Source: Campylobacter concisus (GTDB lineage Bacteria > Campylobacterota > Campylobacteria > Campylobacterales > Campylobacteraceae). From it: a stretch of DNA of 64,000 bases. Within the stretch, counting starts at the first letter, position 1. The number at the start of each line of letters is the position of its first letter. The position numbers and the translations under genes are program-made. Of the stretch, positions 27,184 through 36,293 are shown piece by piece. The stretch is from NCBI RefSeq assembly GCF_003048535.1, contig NZ_PIRQ01000002.1, positions 186,001 to 250,000 of the forward strand. Direction: 5' to 3'. The notes under the pieces were generated by a model. That model saw only the letters and a program-made list of their open reading frames with translations, was not told the DNA's origin and ran no database searches.

Positions 27184-27958
27184 GTAAAATCTCCGCGTTG
27201 CTAAGCGAGAGCGTAATATAGACGCCCACCGCGATGCAAAGTATCAAGATACCCGTACTCACGGCTCTGCTGATGCCTACAAGCGTGTTGTCGTTTAGGA
27301 TATCAAAGACCGAGTTTATGAGAAAAACGCCCGGCATCAAAAAGAGTATCGACGAGCCGATCGCGACGTCGCTAGTGTGCGTAAAGCCGTAAAATACGCC
27401 AAGATAAGCGATAAAAGAGACGACGAACGAGACCAAAACGTATTGGATTTTTAAATTTACGCCCATTTTAGCAAGCGCGAATTTAAGGCTATATCCAACA
27501 AGCGTCGCGAAAAATACGCATACGACCGAGCCCGCATCTCCGCCAAAAAGCCTGCAAAACGCCGCATTTGCAAGGCTTATTAAAATAAGCGAGCTTGCAA
27601 ATTTATTCGCCCCGATGCGCATGACGCCCTCAAACTGCTCTTTAGCCTCGTCTAAGCTTAAATTTTCATCCAAAATCCGCCAGCTAAGCGACGAAAGCTC
27701 GGAAATGCGATTAAAGCTCACATGACCAAACGGGATCTTTTTTACGTAAGTTCGGCGCAGGGAGTTGTCGGCCGAGTCCATGACGCTAATCGTAAAATAC
27801 TTCACAAAAATCGTCACGCTAACGTCGTAGCCGTAGTGTTTAGCTATGCGATCTACGCACTTTTCTACGCGTGCGGTGTAGGTACCAGCGCTCACCATCG
27901 CACTCGTGTATTCGGCTAGAAAATTTGTTAAGACTTGAATATCAGGCTTTGAGTTCAT
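27176..27958 (-). CDS. Threonine/serine exporter family protein, N-terminal half (ThrE/DUF1212)
   Basis: 260 residues. An N-terminal cytoplasmic domain (about 1-115, with LAEYTSAMVSAGTYTARVEK) is followed by five membrane segments ending with ILFLMPGVFLINSVFDIL and a last helix. This is the DUF1212 ThrE domain. It overlaps the DUF4149 gene upstream by 17 bases and its partner downstream by 8, so all three are probably co-transcribed. Codons are GC-rich compared with DUF4149 and prmC. Confidence 0.87.
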   Translation of the reverse strand: MNSKPDIQVLTNFLAEYTSAMVSAGTYTARVEKCVDRIAKHYGYDVSVTIFVKYFTISVMDSADNSLRRTYVKKIPFGHVSFNRISELSSLSWRILDENLSLDEAKEQFEGVMRIGANKFASSLILISLANAAFCRLFGGDAGSVVCVFFATLVGYSLKFALAKMGVNLKIQYVLVSFVVSFIAYLGVFYGFTHTSDVAIGSSILFLMPGVFLINSVFDILNDNTLVGISRAVSTGILILCIAVGVYITLSLSNAEILHV

Positions 27959-28421
27959 TTTGACTAATCTTAAATTTCACAAAAAATAAAATGATTTGCA
28001 AAACAAGCATGATTTTCATCACATATTCACTCGCACTATGCATTTTGGCAAATTCAGCCGTCTGTGTCGCGTCAACACCCAAATTTTGAGCGTAAACTAT
28101 AAAAGGCGTAAAGAAAAATACAAAGCTCAAAGCTAAAGCCAAATTTAAAAAAGCAAGCATTAACATGCTAAATTTTAGTGAAAAAATAAGCTTTTTTCTA
28201 AGATCAAATAGCTCGCTAATCATTATAACTATGCTTATAAAAAGCAAAATATAATTAAATTTCAAAAATATCTTTGTCATCATTTGACCGCTCATAAAAT
28301 GCGTAAGTACGCCATCTCCTATGATGCTTTGTGGGAAAAATATGACTGGCGCCACCAAGATACCAAGCGTTAGCTCAGCTCCTATAAGTACTGCCAAAAG
28401 CAAAAAATAAACTCCTCTCAA
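27942..28421 (-). CDS. DUF4149-domain membrane protein
   Basis: 159 residues with four membrane helices. The first (GVYFLLLAVLIGAELTLGIL) and the segment GQMMTKIFLKFNYILLF fit DUF4149. The start is TTG with AAAGGAGAG upstream; no ATG is near. Function is unknown. Composition is like the core genome, unlike its downstream partner. It follows prmC by 10 bases. Confidence 0.7.
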   Translation of the reverse strand: MRGVYFLLLAVLIGAELTLGILVAPVIFFPQSIIGDGVLTHFMSGQMMTKIFLKFNYILLFISIVIMISELFDLRKKLIFSLKFSMLMLAFLNLALALSFVFFFTPFIVYAQNLGVDATQTAEFAKMHSASEYVMKIMLVLQIILFFVKFKISQNELKA

Positions 28422-28431
28422 ATTCTCTCCT

Positions 28432-29244
28432 TTATATTTTTAACTTCGCGCTAAAGCCTCTATCAAAGCCAGCCAAATCTTTGTAAAAACTATACTCAAA
28501 ACCATTGGCCTCTAAGAATTTTTGCATACTTGCTTTTTGATCGTACCCCATCTCACAAGCAACGTTTTTGATATTACGATCTTTGGCTATGAGAATAATA
28601 TCTTTTAAAATTTCATCTCCTACTTCGCCTCCAAAGAGCGCACTTTCTGGCTCATTTAGTACAAATTTACTAAGTTTATAGCTTCTTGCAATATATGGCG
28701 GATTTGAAACCAAAATATCAATATCTTCTAAAATTTCATCCACATAAGAGCAGTTTAAAAATTTGATCCTCCCGCCTACATCAAATTTATCTGCATTTTT
28801 TTTTGCAAGTATCAAAGCTTTTTCATTGATATCTGTCGCTACAATATTTGCCTTTGTTTTTAGAGCCAGCATGATACTAATAATGCCGCTTCCTATGCCT
28901 ATTTCTGCGATCTTTGGTTCATTATATTCGCGTGAAATTTCTATTACTTTATCCACTAAAATTTCTGTTTCAGGTCTTGGGATCAGCACTCCGCTTTCCA
29001 CGTAAAAATCAAGCCCATAAAAGCTAGCTTTACCAGTTATATATTCAAGAGGCTCATAGTTTTCATACCTTTTAACTAGAGCAAAATAGCTGCTCTCATC
29101 AAATTCATTTTTTTGATTTAAAAATATCCATTCAATGCTTACATCAAGATAGTTCATAAGCAAAATTTTAGCCACTCTGCTTGGATTTTGACAAAGTGAG
29201 CTTAGCCTTAAACTAGCCTCTTTAAGAGCCTCTTCAATTTTCAT
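28432..29244 (-). CDS. prmC: Release factor glutamine methyltransferase PrmC
   Basis: Methylates the GGQ glutamine of release factors RF1 and RF2. Seen in 270 residues: N-terminal helical domain, TGKASFYGLDFYVESGVLIP followed by RPETE, SAM-binding EIGIGSGIISIML, and the catalytic NPPYI. It overlaps the M48 protease gene by 11 bases. Confidence 0.95.
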   Translation of the reverse strand: MKIEEALKEASLRLSSLCQNPSRVAKILLMNYLDVSIEWIFLNQKNEFDESSYFALVKRYENYEPLEYITGKASFYGLDFYVESGVLIPRPETEILVDKVIEISREYNEPKIAEIGIGSGIISIMLALKTKANIVATDINEKALILAKKNADKFDVGGRIKFLNCSYVDEILEDIDILVSNPPYIARSYKLSKFVLNEPESALFGGEVGDEILKDIILIAKDRNIKNVACEMGYDQKASMQKFLEANGFEYSFYKDLAGFDRGFSAKLKI

Positions 29245-30436
29245 TTTCTAGCTCATTTATACGCTCAAAAAGGCTTGGGTGCGAATGATAAACGAACGCA
29301 TAGAGAGGATGAGCCTTTGGAAAGGCCTTGTTTTCGGAGCCTAGCTTTTTTAGCGCGCTTATCATGTCGGCTTTGTTTGAGACCTCGCCAGCGAATCTAT
29401 CGGCGCCAAATTCGTTCGCGCGGCTAAAATACGAGCTCACCGGCGAAAATAAAAATCCGAAAATCGGCGAGAAAAGCAGTAAAAATACGATCGTTCCGCC
29501 GCCTCCGCTATGAAGCCCAAGCGCTTGATACGCCGCGTCAGGGATATTGCCGAATATCAAAAACATCGCAAAAAGCATAACCGCGCTTAGAGCGATCATT
29601 TTTAGGATATCTTTGTGCTTAAAGTGTCCCAGCTCGTGCCCCAAAACGGCGATTATCTCATCTAAACTTAGTTTTTTAACGAGCGTGTCGAAAAGCACCA
29701 CGCGTTTAGTCGCGCCAAGGCCACCGAAATAGGCGTTTAAGCGGTTGTCGCGCTTGCTGGCGTCTATCGTGAAAACGCCGCTACTTTTAAACCCGCACTG
29801 CGCTAAAAGCCCTTCTATACGGCTTTTTAGCTCACCCTCTTCTAGCGGTTGCATTTTGTTAAAGATAGGCGCGATGAGCGTCGGGTAGATGAGATTTATA
29901 ACAAGCGCGACGGCAAAGCTAAGCAAAAACGCCCAAAACCACCAAAAATCGCCCAAAAATCTAATGCAAAGCAGCACCAGCCACACAAACAGCGTGCCAA
30001 ACACTAGCGTTAGCGCGAGCGTTTTAAGCAGGTCAAGCGCGAAAATTTTAGGCGTAACGTTTGAAAAGCCGAGCTTTTTATCTTTGACAAAGGTTTCGTA
30101 GATGTTTAGCGGCAGTTCTAACAGCGACGAAACGAGCAAAAATACCATAACCATAAAGACGTTATCGCCTATATCTCCCGTTTTATAGGCATGCCCCGAT
30201 ATCGCGCCAAGCCCCCAGCACGCCCACATCATAAATATCGCGGCGTGATAAAGTAGGCCTGCTATCTCAAATTTTTGATTAGTTATTGCTGCGGCAGCGG
30301 CGGTTTCATACTCCCCCTGCTCTAGCACGACAGCTGGCTTTTTGGCCTCTGCGCGTATAAAATTTATCTGCAAAATCGCCAAAATCGCCTTTGCGGCGAC
30401 GTAAAAAAAGTAAATACCGAGTAAAAAATAAAACAT
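29234..30436 (-). CDS. M48 family zinc metalloprotease (Ste24/CAAX-protease type)
   Basis: 400-residue membrane metalloprotease. Seen: an N-terminal group of membrane helices (about 1-25, 60-80, 92-112, 135-185), the zinc motif HELGH at 267-271 in VLGHELGHFKHKD, a further pair of helices, and the third ligand in SRANEFGADRFA. The layout is that of the Ste24-like M48A group. Known: such enzymes cleave membrane-associated or prenylated proteins; the bacterial substrate is unknown. It is clearly GC-richer than both neighbours yet overlaps prmC by 11 bases and follows the NSS transporter by 11, so any transfer replaced the segment without disturbing the operon. Confidence 0.9.
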   Translation of the reverse strand: MFYFLLGIYFFYVAAKAILAILQINFIRAEAKKPAVVLEQGEYETAAAAAITNQKFEIAGLLYHAAIFMMWACWGLGAISGHAYKTGDIGDNVFMVMVFLLVSSLLELPLNIYETFVKDKKLGFSNVTPKIFALDLLKTLALTLVFGTLFVWLVLLCIRFLGDFWWFWAFLLSFAVALVINLIYPTLIAPIFNKMQPLEEGELKSRIEGLLAQCGFKSSGVFTIDASKRDNRLNAYFGGLGATKRVVLFDTLVKKLSLDEIIAVLGHELGHFKHKDILKMIALSAVMLFAMFLIFGNIPDAAYQALGLHSGGGGTIVFLLLFSPIFGFLFSPVSSYFSRANEFGADRFAGEVSNKADMISALKKLGSENKAFPKAHPLYAFVYHSHPSLFERINELENEN

Positions 30437-30447
30437 ATTTTTACGCC

Positions 30448-31821
30448 CTATTTTAAAAAATTATCGTAAAACGAGCTGATAAAAAGCACCAAAATGATAA
30501 ACGGCACGACGAATTTAATATACCAAAACCAGACATTTATTAGTTTTGCATGTTTTTCACTACCTTGCAAAATTTCTTTTTTTGCATCGTCTTTTAGCAC
30601 CCAACCTACGAATATTGCACAACCAAATGAAGTAAATACAAAAAATATCGTTGCGCTTATTGCATCATATGCATCAAAAATATTCTTACCAAAAATACTT
30701 ACATGACTTAGTATATTTGTGGCCATCAGCGAAGGTAAATTTCCTAAAATAAATATACCGCCAAGGACTAAAAATATTGCCTTTTTGCGTTTTATCTTAA
30801 ATTTTTCTTGAAGTGTCGTGATTATTACTTCATATATTGGTAGTGATGTCGTAAGTGCAGCGATCATTAATAGTGTAAAAAACGCAACCGCGAAAAAACC
30901 ACCAAATGGCATGTGAGAAAAAACGATTGGCAAACTCTTAAACACAAGGCTTGGGCCGCTATCTGGCGATACGCCATAGCTAAAAAGAGAAGGGAATATC
31001 ATAAAGCCTGCAAGCACAGCGATTACCGTATTTAAAATGCCTGTAATGATAGAAATTTTAACCAAACCCTCATCCTTTTTCACAAAGCTAGAAAGCGTGA
31101 TCATCACACCAAACCCAAGTGAAAGCGCAAAAAAGACTTGCCCCAAAACATCAACGAAAAGCTTTAAGTTTATCTTTGAAAAATTAGGCGTTAAGTAAAA
31201 TTTTACGCCTTCTATTGCACCATCAAGTGTGATATTTTTAGCAATCATAATAAGCATTAAAATAAAAAGTAGTGGCATTAAAAATTTCGCTGATCGCTCG
31301 ATACCACCGACCGCACCCTGCACCAAAATAGCGTAATTAACCAGCACAAAAACAAGAGTCGCAAAGCTGATAGCAAGTGGATTGCTTACGATATTTTGCT
31401 CATAAAACGCACTTGTCTCCTCAAAACTAACCACATGCGAGAGATCAAGCAAACCAAATGAAATTTGGGCAATGTAGTTTAACACCCAGCCACCAATAAC
31501 CATGTAGTAAGCCATAATGCCAAATGCACCAACAAGCCCCATCCAGCCAACGATCTGCCACTTTTTGCTGATCTTTTTGCCATTTATCGATCCACCAAAG
31601 GCATCCACAGCGTTGCATTTTAGGCGTCTGCCGATCGCGTTTTCGGCTAAAATCATCGGTATGCCGATCACGATCATAGCGATGCAAAACACGAGTACAT
31701 AGGCACCGCCGCCGTTTTGCCCGACTAGATACGGAAAACGCCACGTCGCACCAAAGCCGACCGTAGCTCCTGCAACAGCTAAAATGTATGTGAGCCTTGA
31801 ACTCCAAGATTTTCTATCCAT
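30448..31821 (-). CDS. Sodium-dependent transporter, NSS (SNF) family
   Basis: 457-residue neurotransmitter:sodium symporter-type transporter with 11-12 helices, importing an amino acid with sodium. Seen: the N-terminal SRLTYILAVAGATVGFGATW with the unwound TM1 and sodium-site residues, WRFPYL, GGGAYVLVFCIAMIVIGIP and the ILAENAIGR motif. The start at 31821 follows AAAGGCAAAAAG; an upstream in-frame ATG at 31881 lies upstream of the probable -10 box. The substrate cannot be told from sequence. Confidence 0.93.
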   Translation of the reverse strand: MDRKSWSSRLTYILAVAGATVGFGATWRFPYLVGQNGGGAYVLVFCIAMIVIGIPMILAENAIGRRLKCNAVDAFGGSINGKKISKKWQIVGWMGLVGAFGIMAYYMVIGGWVLNYIAQISFGLLDLSHVVSFEETSAFYEQNIVSNPLAISFATLVFVLVNYAILVQGAVGGIERSAKFLMPLLFILMLIMIAKNITLDGAIEGVKFYLTPNFSKINLKLFVDVLGQVFFALSLGFGVMITLSSFVKKDEGLVKISIITGILNTVIAVLAGFMIFPSLFSYGVSPDSGPSLVFKSLPIVFSHMPFGGFFAVAFFTLLMIAALTTSLPIYEVIITTLQEKFKIKRKKAIFLVLGGIFILGNLPSLMATNILSHVSIFGKNIFDAYDAISATIFFVFTSFGCAIFVGWVLKDDAKKEILQGSEKHAKLINVWFWYIKFVVPFIILVLFISSFYDNFLK

Positions 31822-31846
31822 CTTTTTGCCTTTGTGAAAAATAGGG

Positions 31847-31852
31847 ATTATA
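31847..31852 (-). promoter_or_regulatory. -10 box for the NSS transporter
   Basis: Minus-strand TATAAT within TATATAATCCC, 26 bases before the ATG at 31821. It supports that start over the ATG at 31881. Confidence 0.6.
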
Positions 31853-32001
31853 TAAAAAAATTGATTAAATTTTGCTAGCAATAAGCGGTGTTAGGATGCA
31901 AGCTCAGTTTTTTTGTTAATTCTAAGAATTTTTACGAATAATTTTTCTTTCACGTTTTGTTTTTATTGACAATTTTAGACAACTGCTTAAAAATAAATTT
32001 A

Positions 32002-32442
32002 TTAGTGCAAAACACCAAATTCTACATATCCCTCCATCGCAATGAACAATATCCAGCCCTCCTTGGGACCACAAAAATAGTGATGCTCTGGGATATTTTC
32101 AACTATAAATTTTAAAAAATCGTAAAAATACTTAGGCGCAAATTTAACCTCTATATTTGTTAAGTTGTCGCCGATGTAGCTTATATCACCACTTAAAATT
32201 TTACTTTTGATACTTGGATTTGAGCTGAGAAATTTTTTAATGTCGGCAAATTTTTTATATTCAGCCGTTTTGTAATCTTTTAAATTTTGCAAAACTGGTT
32301 TTGAGCCGATAAAGGTCAAATTTTGTTCTATAAACTCCACTCCATCATTACTCACGCACCAATTTTCACCAAATTTTGACAAAAAAGCGAGCACCTCATC
32401 GTCAGCTGAGATTAAATTTGAAACTAAATTTTTCTGGCTCAT
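32002..32442 (-). CDS. Hypothetical protein (146 aa)
   Basis: Soluble protein of unknown family. It has no signal peptide or membrane helix. Aromatic and acidic residues are common, and HHYFCGPKEGWILFIAMEGYV near the C-terminus looks like the conserved core. The start is ATG, with GGAGG a few bases upstream. It stands alone between the NSS transporter and the DnaQ-like gene, with gaps of over 100 bases on both sides. Confidence 0.6.
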   Translation of the reverse strand: MSQKNLVSNLISADDEVLAFLSKFGENWCVSNDGVEFIEQNLTFIGSKPVLQNLKDYKTAEYKKFADIKKFLSSNPSIKSKILSGDISYIGDNLTNIEVKFAPKYFYDFLKFIVENIPEHHYFCGPKEGWILFIAMEGYVEFGVLH

Positions 32443-32548
32443 TTGCCTCCTTTTTTGTAAAATTTAGTAAACTGCCCATAATCCTTTAAAAACAAAGAAC
32501 ACATAAAAATTAATGATTAAATTTAGGATTAAGGATAATTTTTTATTG

Positions 32549-33349
32549 CTAATTCGCACATAAAACCGGTTCGGGTTTTAGCTTCACGCTTGGAGCTGTT
32601 TTGCTAAAGCTTATGAGATCCTCTGTCGTTTGAATACTAAAAGGTAGGCGTGTGAGGCAGACTTTAAAAATTTCAGCTGCCGCTATTGCGTCATTTAACG
32701 CTCTGTGGTGGGTGTTGTTTATGCCAAGAAGCTCTTTTAGCGAGCCAAGTCCGTATTTTTGCGAAGCAATAGTGCGGCGACTAAGATCGATGGTACAAAG
32801 CTTTCTATTTAGCAACACGCCAAGGCCGATCTCATTTAGGCTATGAGAGATAAATCCGTAGTCAAAATTTACGTTGTGCGCGATAAAGACGCTAGTTCCA
32901 AGAAAAATTTTGAACCGCTCAAGCACATTTAGTAAATTTGGAGCACCAACTAGATCGCTCGCCTTTATGCCGGTTAGCTCGGTGATATTTTCAGGCACCT
33001 CATTAGCTGCCACAAAGCTTTCAAAACGCCCTATCTCAACGCCATTTTTCATTTTGATTGCACCGATTTCAATGATCTGTCCGCTCGTCGTACCGCCAGT
33101 CGTTTCGATATCAACCACGCAAAATTCCTGCTCGCCAATATCTCTAAATCTCGTGCCAAGCTCGATCTCATTCTCTTCATTTCTAGTGATGTCAAGCCCA
33201 AGAGTTCGCCACATATCAAGATCGCGCACGTCAATGAGTGATGAAATTTCTTCAATATCGCTAAATCTTAAAATAAACTCATGGTAGCCTAAATTTTGCT
33301 TGGCTAAAATTTCTATGCTATTTTCTAAACGCTGTTTTTTTGGTTTCAA
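32549..33349 (-). CDS. DEDDh 3'-5' exonuclease, DnaQ-like
   Basis: 266-residue protein with the proofreading exonuclease fold. Seen: Exo I VVDIETTGG with the paired D and E, Exo II AHNVNFDYGFI and Exo III HRALNDAIAA with the DEDDh histidine. The first 60 residues are an extra N-terminal region. Known: it may be the epsilon subunit of DNA polymerase III or a free exonuclease; Campylobacterota have more than one member. It overlaps rpe by 4 bases (ATGA) in an HDOD-STAS/CheX-rpe-exonuclease operon. Confidence 0.87.
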   Translation of the reverse strand: MKPKKQRLENSIEILAKQNLGYHEFILRFSDIEEISSLIDVRDLDMWRTLGLDITRNEENEIELGTRFRDIGEQEFCVVDIETTGGTTSGQIIEIGAIKMKNGVEIGRFESFVAANEVPENITELTGIKASDLVGAPNLLNVLERFKIFLGTSVFIAHNVNFDYGFISHSLNEIGLGVLLNRKLCTIDLSRRTIASQKYGLGSLKELLGINNTHHRALNDAIAAAEIFKVCLTRLPFSIQTTEDLISFSKTAPSVKLKPEPVLCAN

Positions 33350-33993
33350 AACTCAAGCTTTATTGCGCGAATGGCTTGTTCGTAAGAATTTGATGAGAAG
33401 ATGTAGTTACCAGCTACCAAGATATCAGCTCCGGCCTCTTCAAGATCAGGCGCATTTAGTCCGTTTACACCACCGTCTACTTCGATCAAACACTTAGCGT
33501 TTTTTCGTTCTATCAGCTCTCGTAGTGCCCTTGTTTTTTCAAGCACAACTGGCATAAATTTCTGACCGCCGAAGCCAGGATTTACGCTCATCAAAAGCAC
33601 CATATCGACTTCATCAATAATATGCTCGATCGCACTAACTGGCGTATGTGGATTTAGCACGACGCCAGGACTTACACCATTTTTTCTAATGTGATCGATG
33701 AGCCTTAATGGATGCTTCTCTTCTTCAATGTGAAAGGTTAGAAATTTTGGCTTTAACGGCAAGAAAAGATCAGCAAAAAACGAGTTATTTTCAACCATTA
33801 AATGAATATCGAGTGGCTTTGTGGCTGCTTTTGCAACGGCATTTACTACAACTGGCCCGATAGTTAAATTTGGCACAAAATGCCCATCCATAACATCAAC
33901 ATGCACCAGATCGCACCCAGCCTCGCAAATGGCTCTTATCTCAGCTGCCAAATTTCCAAAATCAGCCGATAAAATACTAGGTGCAACGTACAT
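33346..33993 (-). CDS. rpe: Ribulose-phosphate 3-epimerase
   Basis: Interconverts ribulose-5-phosphate and xylulose-5-phosphate in the pentose phosphate pathway. TIM barrel of 215 residues with APSILSADFGNL, VDVMDGHFVPNLTIGP, DIHLMVEN, MSVNPGFGGQKFM and EVDGGVN: all the metal and phosphate motifs are present. The start is ATG with AAGGAGAAA, 10 bases after the STAS/CheX-like gene. Confidence 0.97.
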   Translation of the reverse strand: MYVAPSILSADFGNLAAEIRAICEAGCDLVHVDVMDGHFVPNLTIGPVVVNAVAKAATKPLDIHLMVENNSFFADLFLPLKPKFLTFHIEEEKHPLRLIDHIRKNGVSPGVVLNPHTPVSAIEHIIDEVDMVLLMSVNPGFGGQKFMPVVLEKTRALRELIERKNAKCLIEVDGGVNGLNAPDLEEAGADILVAGNYIFSSNSYEQAIRAIKLEF

Positions 33994-34003
33994 TTTTTTC
34001 TCC

Positions 34004-35377
34004 TTATTTAGTTACAAATATAAAGCCAATTTCGTCATCTTTTGCATCTAGCCTATTCATAATACCTATACTATTGTGATCGAAAAAAACATCATCGGAT
34101 AAAATTTTAGGCAAGCTAACTTTTACTTTTATGCCTTTTTGCCAAAGATGAGTCAAAAATTTATCTGTAATGATACTAAAAATTTGAGAATATCCACTTA
34201 AACAATCATTTGAATCATTGCCTTCAGGCATAAAAATAGAGCAAATTTTATCTAACTTATCTTTTTTTACTCCAAATAGCACTCTTGCGTAAATATCACC
34301 ATAATACTGAACACAAATACGCAAGTAATCGCACTCATCCTCTATGTCAAGCGCACTAACTTTGGTATCAACACACAAAATTTCTTCTTCTGCTAACTGT
34401 GAGATAATTTTGCTCGCGATTTGCGTCACATAAGATGAAATTTGAGCCACACTCTTGTTGATATCTACTGGCTCTGCATCAAAGTCTCTTTTTTTAAGAT
34501 AAAAAATAGTGTCATCTTTGTAAAAGTCATTTAAATTTTTATAGATAAATATATTTGCATCTTTAAGGTATGTTACTAATTCAATAGATAAATTTGATTC
34601 GTTTATGCCACAAAGCGAAATAAATGCACCTGATATTTTGCTAATGTTAGCAAGTTTGATTAGAAATTTTGCGCCTCTTATATTTAAAGCACCAGAAATA
34701 TTTACCCATAAAATAAAAAATTTATATCCGATTTTTAGCATAATGTCATGAGCTGACATATCAAAATCTTCAATAAAATCTGAATCCATAAAACTTTTTA
34801 TGGCATAAACAACGACACCATCTTTTATAAAAGTATCTATCTGATTTTGTCTTAATCTCACATGATTTAGCTGCGACACTGCATAACTATATAAATTCTT
34901 TTTTTTATTAAACTCGGTCGCATCTCTAGCCTCAACCACATTAAATGAGCGATTTTTGAGATAATTAGCTAAATAGTGCTTGTACTGCTCAGTTGAGTTA
35001 TAAATGAATACTTTGTCATTTGCGTTGTTTAGAAATTTATTTAAAAATAAGCTTGCGATATTTTCACTTTCAAACATTGAAATATTTAAAATATTCTTAA
35101 CTGTTTTCATCATCAATTCATAAAAAATTTCATTGTAATCACAAATCGCAAATACTACGCCAAGCTTTTGCGCTTCTTCGCTTAAATTTTCAATTACTCT
35201 ACCAAGCCAAATAGGACTAAAAAATGTAACATTTTTTAGTGAGAGCAGTATAGCGCTGATATCACGCGATGAAATTTGGTTTATATATTTTTCACTTAAT
35301 TTTAATGGAACATTCTCTGCTTCCAAAAAACCAAAAGGCCTTATAATAGCCATAGAACCATTAAAAGTTAATTTCAT
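34004..35377 (-). CDS. Mosaic signalling protein: STAS-like, receiver-like, STAS-like, CheX-like
   Basis: 457 residues, no named family recognised. By eye it has four parts. Residues 1-110 look STAS-like (ISAILLSLKNVTFFSPIWL; LGVVFAICDYN). About 115-160 is receiver-like without phosphorylation aspartates. About 175-285 is again STAS-like (FFILWVNISGALNIRGAKFL; ISGAFISLCGI). About 305-457 resembles the CheX/CheC phosphatase fold (YSQIFSIITDKF, then VSLPKIL), in which the usual ExxN reads QxxS, so activity is unlikely. It overlaps the HDOD-like gene by 4 bases and precedes rpe. Inference: a cytoplasmic scaffold or sensor in signalling or surface control; individual domain calls are tentative. 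Confidence 0.55.
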   Translation of the reverse strand: MKLTFNGSMAIIRPFGFLEAENVPLKLSEKYINQISSRDISAILLSLKNVTFFSPIWLGRVIENLSEEAQKLGVVFAICDYNEIFYELMMKTVKNILNISMFESENIASLFLNKFLNNANDKVFIYNSTEQYKHYLANYLKNRSFNVVEARDATEFNKKKNLYSYAVSQLNHVRLRQNQIDTFIKDGVVVYAIKSFMDSDFIEDFDMSAHDIMLKIGYKFFILWVNISGALNIRGAKFLIKLANISKISGAFISLCGINESNLSIELVTYLKDANIFIYKNLNDFYKDDTIFYLKKRDFDAEPVDINKSVAQISSYVTQIASKIISQLAEEEILCVDTKVSALDIEDECDYLRICVQYYGDIYARVLFGVKKDKLDKICSIFMPEGNDSNDCLSGYSQIFSIITDKFLTHLWQKGIKVKVSLPKILSDDVFFDHNSIGIMNRLDAKDDEIGFIFVTK

Positions 35378-36120
35378 TTTTGTAGAGCTTTTTTAATAAA
35401 TATAATGGTTTGCATCTCTGGATAAACATTGATGTCTAAAATTTTATCAACTCCAAAATCATAAAATTCAGGCCTACTGGACTCATAAGAGAGCAAAATC
35501 TCAAAAAAACAAAACATCTCTTTATCAATCTTGCTTAATGATTGTTTGTTCATATTCATTGCTTTTAAAAAAATATCCAAAATATTAAAGCCATATTTTT
35601 TTTGCAAAATTTTATTATAGCTTACGTCAGAATACGAAATAACGTCTGACATACAAGATGGAAATTTCGAAAATAAATTCTCACACACTATAATACAGGC
35701 AATAGAATACGGAGCAAGTGATAAATAGCTGTATCGTTTTTCTTTAAAAGAATTTAATACTTTTAGCCAATCTGATAAAATTTTAGCATTAAGCTCGATC
35801 AAATCAACGATTTTAAAATTAAATACCTTATAAATTTTTGGGGATTTTAAAAATATAAAATAAGAAAGCACTATCGCTCTAAAAGTATCAATGCCAAGCA
35901 TATTTGCTATTACTACCAAATCATTACCATCATAAGGAATATCAAATTTTGCACGCTTAAAAATGGAGCTAAAATAAGTTTTAAAAGACGCTATATTTTG
36001 TAAAGTAGTAACCGCCTCAATTACATTACCAGCTAACAAAAAGTGCTCGACCTTTTCAAAAAGAGTTGGCATCTGTAAAACAAAATCAACATTTTTTTCG
36101 ATCAACTCTTTACTAAGCAT
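35374..36120 (-). CDS. HDOD-like signalling protein
   Basis: 248-residue helical protein. The N-terminal two thirds resemble an HDOD domain: LQMPTLFEKVEHFLL aligns with the LPxLP start, and IPYDGNDLVVIANMLGIDTF aligns with the segment before the conserved GxxxL helix. No HD metal-binding pair is visible, as is usual for HDOD. Known: HDOD proteins take part in signal transduction and c-di-GMP-linked regulation in many bacteria. It is the first gene of the operon with the STAS/CheX-like protein, rpe and the DnaQ-like gene. The ribosome binding site is weak. Confidence 0.6.
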   Translation of the reverse strand: MLSKELIEKNVDFVLQMPTLFEKVEHFLLAGNVIEAVTTLQNIASFKTYFSSIFKRAKFDIPYDGNDLVVIANMLGIDTFRAIVLSYFIFLKSPKIYKVFNFKIVDLIELNAKILSDWLKVLNSFKEKRYSYLSLAPYSIACIIVCENLFSKFPSCMSDVISYSDVSYNKILQKKYGFNILDIFLKAMNMNKQSLSKIDKEMFCFFEILLSYESSRPEFYDFGVDKILDINVYPEMQTIIFIKKALQK

Positions 36121-36161
36121 TTTGTATCACTCAAGATTTCTAAATATTTTTGCTATTTATA

Positions 36162-36167
36162 ATTATA
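36162..36167 (-). promoter_or_regulatory. -10 box for the HDOD-STAS/CheX-rpe operon
   Basis: Minus-strand TATAAT within CCTATAATTAT, 42 bases before the HDOD-like ATG. Confidence 0.5.
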
Positions 36168-36254
36168 GGCAAAGGCGTTATTTTATCTAGATTATTAATA
36201 AAAATCAATTCTTTTAAAAAAGAATCTATTTAAGCATTACTTTTGTTTGTTTTA

Positions 36255-36262
36255 GATAAAAT
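36255..36262 (+). promoter_or_regulatory. -10 box for rpmB
   Basis: GATAAAAT, 32 bases before the rpmB ATG, with AAGGA at 36283-36287 as ribosome binding site. Confidence 0.5.
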
Positions 36263-36293
36263 CAGCAGAAATTTTTGTTTATAAGGAAAAAAA

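Noticed and set aside
31445-31807. 120-codon frame overlapping the NSS transporter on the same strand
   Set aside because: Composition is rich in R, C and W, typical of an out-of-frame reading. The NSS frame is clearly real.
31822-31881. Longer start for the NSS transporter
   Set aside because: The additional region lies across and upstream of a clear TATAAT box.
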